From positions 118,966,481-119,030,480 of the forward strand of contig NC_061120.1 of NCBI RefSeq assembly GCF_002878395.1: 64,000 nucleotides of DNA, in the 5' to 3' direction. The notes beneath the pieces were generated by a model. The model made no database searches. It was not told the origin of the DNA and saw only the letters and a program-made list of their open reading frames with translations. The position numbers were made by a program, and so were the translations under genes. This stretch comes from Capsicum annuum (lineage: Eukaryota; Streptophyta; Magnoliopsida; Solanales; Solanaceae). Positions 57,846-64,000 of the stretch are shown piece by piece; within the stretch, counting starts at the first letter, position 1, and each line of letters starts with the position of its first letter.

Positions 57846-59032
57846 ATCCACTTTTTAAAAGACTTTCATTCATAAAACTCAATGGATGGGGAGGGATCAA
57901 AAGGATGAGATACCAAACCCGTATCTAGCATGACTCCCTAAATAGCCTCTACAGAGAGATAAAACTTCCAAGAGATTTTCTATAGGTATCTCATTTTCAA
58001 CCAACTTTTTTACTTCACCTTAAAAAGCCAACTCAACTTCAACAACCAACTAGCCTCCAACTGAATCAAGAATGGTTGATGCACACAAATTCAAACCACA
58101 ACATGGTGATACCATGTCTAGACAAGAAGAACCAACTAGAAACTCTACCAAGCTAGAGATAATCCAACGCATAAATCATGAAATCAACTCCAATATCTAA
58201 ATTTTTCCTTTTTCCCTTTCTAAACCAGCTACCTACTCCAAACTATGTAGAAAGTTATTCAAGTCCTATCTGTACAATTCCATAATATTTAACACTAAAT
58301 AACTAGAGCTGATCTACTAAGATCTATAATGGAAAGCATATGGATAAGTCCATAAGGTGCTACTTGGACACAAAAAAGGTAATAACTAAAGTCTTTAATA
58401 TATACCAAAGCTGCTAACTGATCTGGATGACTCTCAAAACTGATCGTTAGGAGTTCAAAGCATAAATACCCAAAACTAAATGACCTCCTCTGGGGTGTCC
58501 CACTAATTGAGAATAAAACCATGTTAAATCTAACTAGAGTACACTTCTTCAGCAAAGAAGGCATTCCAAAATTTTGGCAAAAATTGAAAATCAAAGTCAA
58601 GAGCTGAATAAACAATCATCAAGTGCCAACGAGCTATCTTTCAAACATCAATCAACCATAATCATCTAAAACAAAAAAAGTTTGAATAAATAGATAAAGA
58701 GTATGCTTTGCCAGCCTATAGATTAATGCTGAACTAACTCAAGTCTAGAAATAAAGGATGCAACTAAGCTCTATAACTCAAATCTAAAACCCTAAACTAA
58801 AGCAAAAAAGCTTGATCTCAACTATGCTAACCAATCTTATAGGTGAGTAACCATCTAAATACAAAAATCAATTATAATCCTCAAGCCACCACTCAAAAGA
58901 GTCAACATTAGAAACTTAAGCTAACAATTCTAAACCTAAGGCAAACACCTAACTCATCCTTATTAAAAAAATTAGGCCTATTCCTACAAGTTCCTGCCAG
59001 AGCCAAAATTAAAATATAGTTGAAGAATAAAA
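57846..59032. other. Unassigned stretch between E9 and E10
   Basis: No retroelement motif seen. The 106-codon minus frame 58615-58295 is Phe/Leu/Ser-rich with no recognised domain and no homologous copy in the window. I cannot say whether it is host or repeat DNA. Confidence 0.35.
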
Positions 59033-59164
59033 TGTAATACCTTGATTTTTGAGCTCTATACCCCCTCCCTCAAGAGATAGATAATTGAATTAGCTTTCCA
59101 ATGCCACTAGTCTCACCTTAATCTAATATCACAGTAAAAAGTTATGGAAAATTGATTGAGGATT

Positions 59165-59430
59165 GTCAAACTACTAGTGACAACAACTCTAGCAACAACT
59201 CATTGTCATATATAACGAGTCATAATAAAGACTCATCGTCATAATAGTAAGAATCTAAGAAATCAACCCATTGACAATGACCTTTCAAGATGACTCGTAG
59301 TCAGAATAAATGAGTCATTAAGAAGGACTCGATGTCATAAAAGTAAGGACCTAAGGCTTAGGTCCTTAGGTTACAACCCCAGGCCACGACTCATGACCAA
59401 ACTATATGAGTCATAGCTTGACTCATTGCA
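59165..59430. repeat. GACTC/GTCAT repeated words in E10 U3
   Basis: GACTCATCGTCATAA, GACTCGTAGTCAG, GACTCGATGTCATAA, ACGACTCATGAC and related words recur about every 40-50 bases. Within it, 59345-59367 is a perfect 23-base palindrome (AAGGACCTAAG, one G, and its exact complement). Confidence 0.75.
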
Positions 59431-59675
59431 ATTTTTTCCCAAAAATTCTTGAACGAATTAAAAGGGGCTTTTTAGTCTTTTCCATTCTTTAAACCCTAAA
59501 GCTATGTGATTTAGGCTTTCCTAAGGCTGGAATATATGGGTAAAATGTCTAAATTTCTCATTAAGTCATAAATTCAATTGACATAAAGAAAAAGGTGATT
59601 GTTCTTCTCTAAAAGCCAACTTATGGTTCCTCAACTTCAATCAAAAATTCTAAGGAGTTCTTGAAGAAATTCATA

Positions 59676-59686
59676 TCTAGGTATGT
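59676..59686 (+). promoter_or_regulatory. Splice-donor-like site in E10 LTR
   Basis: TCTAG|GTATGT, 648 bases from the LTR start, followed by GGGATTTCATCAATGGGTTC. E7 and E6 have a very similar block after their own site. Confidence 0.4.
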
Positions 59687-61054
59687 GGGATTTCATCAAT
59701 GGGTTCCTTCCACCCTTTGAGTCCCAAAGACTTACCAAATTCTCAAGTTTAATCCCCACTTCAAGTTTAAGGTTCCATGACAAATATGAGTTTTCTTAAT
59801 TTCTTCAGTTTACTCTTTTAACTAAACGATGAGTACATGTTTTCCCATAAGATTAGCATTTTCCCATGCTCATAATCATGAATTCCCTTTATATTGATTA
59901 ATTTTTGAGGTTTGGGCTTAAATTATGAAATTCCTCATGATATTTAGTTTAATATCACATGTTTAGAGCTGGTGGGTTATAAAAACCTGATACCTAGGAA
60001 TTCATGCATACATCAGCTTACATATTCTTGAGCTCTTAATATTATCCATTGTTGATAATTTTAGAATGTAATTATATTGAGAATTTATCAGTTATTAGTT
60101 TTAGTGTCATTCAGATGAGAGTAGTACTTAGTACCGAGTGAATGTAGGGATAAAGTCTTACCAGTCATTTAGGATTGAGACCTTTAGTATAAGCCCCTAA
60201 GTTCTAGAACTACGAAACCACTATAGGTTAGAAGGAGTAAATTATCAATTAAGGACTGACACCCTATTTATTTGAGACATTTATTTAATAGATCTATGCT
60301 AGTCAATGTTCGTACTCTTGGAAACGTACTTAATACCCATCCAATTGAGGTTACATGTTAGACCCTGGTCAGCTCATATTGGGCTATGTTAATTCTTTTT
60401 AAATCCCAAAGTCCATAGTTTTATGTTTCCATTGTTTAGATTTTGCTTAACCTTGTATTCAGTTATTCAGTTTATCTTATAACACATGTTCACACTTAAT
60501 CTTGCATCAGATCATCATGTTTTATGCATCATGTTTATGTTATATTTTTAATTTTCCCATCTCACATACTTATTATATTCATAGTACTGATTGCATACTT
60601 TTCCTATGCTATGTAGTCATAGAATATAAGTTTCAACGCTCAACATTTAAATTGTGCTTAGTACGATTCAGTGCTACATTTAGTGGTAGTGTTTGGTGAG
60701 TCCTCATCATTCCAGGACTAGAATCAATATTTATTTTTGGTAATCTTTTAGTTATAGTTAGTTAGAGTTAGTTGGGGGCATGTCCCAATAACTTATTTCA
60801 GTAGAGGCTTTTAGAGAACCAGATAGTTAGTTGTATTTCGGCATGTTAGTTTTTGTCAGACAGTTCTAATTTTGATATTTTTATTTAGTATTTTTCATTT
60901 TATCTTTATTAATAGGTTATTTTAGTTTAGCTAGTTCCCAATATTTTGTTACTTCTTTAATATTTTTAGTGTTGCTAGGCCATGGGTTAGCTAGGGTCAC
61001 TTGGGACTCTAAGTACTGTGTTATGATATAGGGTAGTCTAGAGTTGTAACAAAC

Positions 61055-61068
61055 TTGGTATCACAACC
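61055..61068 (+). promoter_or_regulatory. Primer-binding site of E10
   Basis: TTGGTATCACAACC three bases after the LTR end; initiator-Met tRNA type. Confidence 0.8.
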
Positions 61069-61262
61069 AGTAGGTCTAATGTGTCCTAGGGTGTCTGAAA
61101 GTTACGTTAAGTAGAGTCATGGGTGTAAAGCACTCCACACTTATGAGTGAGAGGCTATGAAATATTTTAGGAAAGTCTCACTTATTTCATTATTCATGTC
61201 GTGTGATACAATAAGAACTCTATTAAACTTCTTCTAACTCATCCTCTACGTGTTTATGGACA

Positions 61263-62225
61263 ATGAATCCTAATAGAACTAATGAAAGAAGTAATGGGAA
61301 ACATCTAGAACCACCGTCAGTTTTGAAAGACCCTCTAAGTGAATAGGTCTCCCATGTTGAGTTTTGAACAACTAGCAGATTGTTGCACTAACCAATCTGA
61401 CTGTGAATACAGTAGCTGCTAGAGTTCAGGTCTTTATTCAAATGAATCCTCTATTTTTCTTTGAGTATAAGCTTAAAGAAGACCCATAGGAGTTCCTAGA
61501 TAGTATTCAAAAGGTGACTAAAATCATGATGCTTACCAATTACAAGGAGTGGCTCACACGTGTTCAAGTAGTGAAAGAATAATAGATGTGCTATTTAGGA
61601 TTGATAGAGTGGGATAAGTTTGGTTCTCCATTTTTGGATAGGTTCTTCCCACTTGAGTTGAGGGAAGCCAAGGTGCAAGAGTTCATAAACCTGAAGCAGC
61701 ATCACTCAAGTTTACTCAGTTGGATAGGTATGGTCCAACTATGGTTGATGAATCTAGGCTCGAATGAGCAAGTTTGTGTTAGTTATTTCTAAGAACATGG
61801 TCAAAGAGTATAGATTGTTCATGTTGGTTAAAGAGATTGACATGTCCAAATTAAAGGTCCATTCTCAATAGATTGAGGAGGAGAAAATCAAGGTAAAGGA
61901 AAGAAAGATTAAGATGGCTAGAAATTATAGCTTTAATTTCTTTTGGCAAAGGTCTAATAGGGGTAATCATTCCCGATTTTGCCAAAAATTTATATCTATA
62001 GCCCCATCTTCTGCTAGTTCCCTAGTATTCAAGTTCAGATAAGATAATCGAATGGAGTACCAGGATCTTAAGTCCCAGAGTAGTGCGACTAATTCTTGCA
62101 CTAACCTAATTTGTAAGAAATGTGGTAGGAATCACTAGGATGAGTATTTGATAAGTAGTGATGCTTGTTTTAGGTATGGCAAGTTAGTCCACAGAGTGAG
62201 AGATTGCCCAATAACTTTGTAAAAA
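61263..62225 (+). pseudogene. E10 gag
   Basis: Start at 61263 gives MNPNRTNERSNGKH, a basic N-terminus comparable to the E3 gags. The capsid core is read over shifting frames; ISKNMVKEYRLFMLVKEIDM near 61785-61845 belongs to its C-terminal helix. A basic region follows (IEEEKIKVKERKIKMARNY). Two zinc-knuckle units lie at 62112-62220: CKKCGRNH, then CFRYGKLVHRVRDCP, where the second Cys of the CX2C pair is Tyr. Frames at 61586-61792 cover only the middle. Stops and shifts make it non-functional. Confidence 0.7.
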
Positions 62226-62389
62226 GGCCAGAATGTTTATCAGCAGAGCCTGTCTAACTCTTTAGCAGTCTTAGTAGGTCACCTGACTCATAAGGGTACC
62301 ACTTCTAGTGGAAATATTGGATAGTGTCAGGGTAGGTTTTATGCCCTTAAGACTTGATAGGATAAAGAGAGTTCTGCTGATGTGGTCAC
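62226..62389 (+). other. E10 gag-protease linker
   Basis: Gln/Ser-rich linker (GQNVYQQSLSNSLAVL) reading into the protease, with stops. Confidence 0.5.
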
Positions 62390-62720
62390 TGGTATGTTGC
62401 AAGTTTTTCATATATATATTTATGAATTGTTAGACTCTGGATCCACACTTTCCTTTATTACCCTACATTATAGCAGTAGATTTAATGTCAGTCTTAAAAT
62501 CCTTACAAAACTCTTCTCATTTTCTACTCCTATCGGTAGTTCAATCATAGCTTGATGGGAATATATAAAATGCCCAGTCATAGTATCCTAGAAAGTCAGC
62601 TAAGTCAAGCTTGTAGAGTTGGACATAACGAATTTCGATATTATTATTGGTATGGATTGGCTCCACTCTTACCATGCCTCAGTTGATTGTAGAAACAAAG
62701 CAGTCTAGTTTAAGTTTTTT
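62390..62720 (+). pseudogene. E10 aspartic protease remnant
   Basis: MLQVFHIYIYELLDSGSTLS carries the intact catalytic D-S-G at 62433-62441. The flap-like STPIGSSIIA and the closing ITNFDIIIGMDWLHSYHASV (to about 62685) follow. Three stops interrupt it, at sites where relatives usually read Trp, Arg or Gln. It is closest in layout to the E3 protease. Confidence 0.75.
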
Positions 62721-62859
62721 ATGAGATAGTCTTAGAGTGGAAGGGTAGTACCTTAGTAACAATTGATCTACTTGTCTCATTTCTTAAGGAAAGTAAAATT
62801 ATCTCCAAATGGTGCATCTTTCATCTTGTTTGAGCCAAGAAAACCCCAAGTCTTGAGTC

Positions 62860-63005
62860 AGTTGCAGTAGTAAAAGAATTTCTAGAAATGTTTCTTAAAG
62901 ACCAACCTAGAGTTTTTATCAAGCGGGAAATTAACTTTGATATAAATCTCCCTCTAGATACCCAGTCTATTTTAATTCCACCTTATAGAATGGCTCCAGA
63001 CAAGC
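62860..63005 (+). pseudogene. E10 reverse transcriptase N-terminus
   Basis: EINFDINLPLDTQSILIPPY then RMAPDKL at 62926-63005 is the block before the first RT motif. It stops within the A-E-L-K-E helix because E11 is inserted after CAAGC. Confidence 0.75.
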
Positions 63006-63712
63006 TGATACAATCCAAATGGCCTCCAAGTTATTAGAGAGGATACTTACAAGTCAAATGACACTTGAAGACTTCTTTATGTCTATCAAAATGCATCCAT
63101 TGGATAATTATAATGATCAAGGAGACTCAAAGGATGTCAGAGAAGGCAATGAAAGACAAAATGGAGGTAGAAAGGCCCCGTAAGAGGAAATACGCCTCAT
63201 TCTCTTTAGAGGTGCACCCAACCCGATCTAGATCCTCCAGAGTAAGTCAAAGTAGCCCACTATACCCTTGGGATGTGCCCTATATGTACCACATATTCTC
63301 AAGCATATGTGTAATGGGCTTCTATGTGTTTGTCTTTCCTAAATGGGTCACTTTTTAGCCCATATAATGTAATAACTTAGCCTAAACTATAATCAGACTT
63401 ATATATAATTTAGTAGGTAGTTAGTGATGAATTATGAATATGAACACTTGTGAGAGTTTGAGGTAAGCATGGATTATCTTGTTTTGATACTTTGTTTAGA
63501 AATGTAGGTTGATTTAGAATCAATTCCCTTGAGGTCTACATACGATTTAGGTTCTTTATTTGGTATATTGATTGAGGGCTTAGGGTTTGATATACCCTTT
63601 ATTTTCTTTCAGTTTCTTTCATTGTGTCTATCTTACTATCTTTCTATTTTATCCTTATCTTCATACTCGTATCTTAGTTGTAGTTTTAGATTCCATACTT
63701 TATTTTGTATCA
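63006..63712 (+). repeat. 5' LTR of E11, 707 bp
   Basis: Starts TGATACAATCC, ends TTTTGTATCA; matches 2678-3386 in inverse orientation. Contains donor-like GAG|GTAAGC near 63462. The 97-codon frame 63065-63358 overlaps the open frame of the other copy (MSEKAMKDKMEVERPRKRKY in one frame) but the two copies do not keep the same frame throughout, so a protein is unlikely. Confidence 0.8.
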
Positions 63713-63714
63713 TT

Positions 63715-63728
63715 TGGTATCAGATTCG
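63715..63728 (+). promoter_or_regulatory. Primer-binding site of E11
   Basis: TGGTATCAGATTCG, two bases after the LTR end; best-preserved primer site of the E4 family here. Confidence 0.8.
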
Positions 63729-64000
63729 ATCTTGATTTCATTCCTACAAAGTCAATCTTGGGTTTTTTATCTTTAAAATCCATAAAAAAGGAAGTGTCAA
63801 AATTGAAAATCCCCCAAAAAATACTTTTCACGTTTTATCCCTAGGTTAAAATTTGAGTTTTTGATTTTGTGTTTTTCTTGCCTTTCTAGTGTTATATTTT
63901 GATCTCTAATACTACAGGAGTCTTGGGTTCATTTATGAACTTAATCGAACTCAAATTGAGTGAGATACCATTGTTAAGAGCTTGAACTTAAAGAAAGTGT

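Larger units (their letters stand above)
59033..61051 (+). repeat. E10 5' LTR, 2019 bp
   Basis: Starts TGTAATACC, ends GAGTTGTAACA. U3 holds the GACTCGTCGTCAT-type words and a 23-bp palindrome; donor-like site at 59680/59681; the remainder (60100-60800) has the ATGAGAGT and GGACTGACACCC wording seen in other long LTRs here. The frame 60502-60699 is chance. Confidence 0.8.
59033..63005 (+). mobile_element. Gypsy element E10, interrupted by E11
   Basis: 5' LTR 59033-61051, primer-binding site 61056, gag 61263-62225, protease 62390-62720, start of RT 62860-63005, then E11. The rest of pol and the 3' LTR would lie beyond the window. Orientation and order are normal for Ty3/Gypsy. Stops occur throughout. 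Confidence 0.8.
63006..64000 (+). mobile_element. Family E4 element, plus strand (E11), runs off window
   Basis: 5' LTR 63006-63712, primer-binding site, then leader to the window end. The leader matches the E4 copy 1 leader next to its primer site. It is inserted in E10 RT, so it is younger than E10. The gag start is not reached. Confidence 0.8.

Noticed and set aside
58295..58615. 106-codon minus-strand ORF as a novel gene
   Set aside because: No motif, signal or conserved copy; composition is typical of AT-rich chance frames.
2678..63712. Inverted E4 LTRs at both ends (2678-3386 and 63006-63712) as termini of one giant element
   Set aside because: Each is followed by its own primer-binding site and leader pointing outward, and the right copy is inserted inside E10. 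They are independent insertions.
1..64000. Endogenous pararetrovirus (caulimovirus-like) insertions
   Set aside because: Every RT seen is in Ty3/Gypsy context with LTRs, integrase or tRNA primer sites; no movement-protein or coat-protein-like region was found.
1..64000. tRNA, rRNA or snRNA genes
   Set aside because: No A/B-box pair with a cloverleaf and no rRNA core was noticed. The tRNA-like words found are primer-binding sites next to LTR ends.

Overview
The window is a block of plant heterochromatin built almost entirely from decayed LTR retrotransposons. No host protein gene, tRNA or rRNA gene could be supported in 64 kb. The sequence is AT-rich. The elements carry plant-type primer-binding sites (TGGTATCAG-like, complementary to initiator Met tRNA), Ty3/Gypsy gag-PR-RT-RNase H-integrase order, and integrase C-termini resembling the chromodomain tail of the Del/Tekay chromovirus lineage. 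The long LTRs of about 2 to 3 kb and their wording suggest a Solanaceae genome (pepper, tomato, potato or tobacco group). That last point is an impression from memory, not tested.

Layout, left half. 1-1385 is the end of a minus-strand chromovirus (E0). 1386-3386 is a truncated minus-strand element with a 709-bp LTR (family E4). 3526-5347 is a plus-strand Gypsy remnant (E1: LTR piece, gag end, protease, start of RT). E1 is interrupted by LTR-like DNA (E2, about 5348-7684) and then by a 17.1-kb minus-strand array (E3, 7690-24791) with the structure LTR-internal-LTR-internal-LTR and near-matching 5-bp flanks (GTAAT/GTATT). E1 RT resumes at 24792 and is broken again at 25304 by a gag-only minus-strand element (E4, about 25304-27700). 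27700-30540 holds LTR-like debris, and 30541-32487 is the largest stretch without a recognised repeat.

Layout, right half. 32493-34992 is a solo 2.5-kb LTR with a perfect TAAAG duplication. 35099-35640 is a Ty1/Copia integrase remnant. 37727-56217 is a three-level nest: a gag-only element (E8) contains E7 (39552-54051), whose LTR contains a chromovirus, E6 (46462-51722). Each level has 5-bp flanks matching at 4 of 5 positions. 56218-57845 is a minus-strand LTR of the E1 family. 59033-63005 is a plus-strand Gypsy element (E10: full 2.0-kb LTR, gag, protease, start of RT) interrupted at 63006 by a plus-strand E4-family element (E11) that runs off the window.

None of the coding regions is intact. 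In-frame stops lie mostly where relatives read Gln, Trp or Arg codons, the pattern expected from deamination of methylated cytosine. The most interesting signals are: a shared splice-donor-like site (AG|GTATGT type) about 600-900 bp inside the LTRs of five families, paired with a textbook acceptor just before gag in E3; family-specific, often palindromic CpG-rich words in each LTR upstream of the start region, one of them (CGCATCGCGCCA) shared exactly by two families; and GTCATC/GTCGTC minisatellites in the leaders of gag-only elements.
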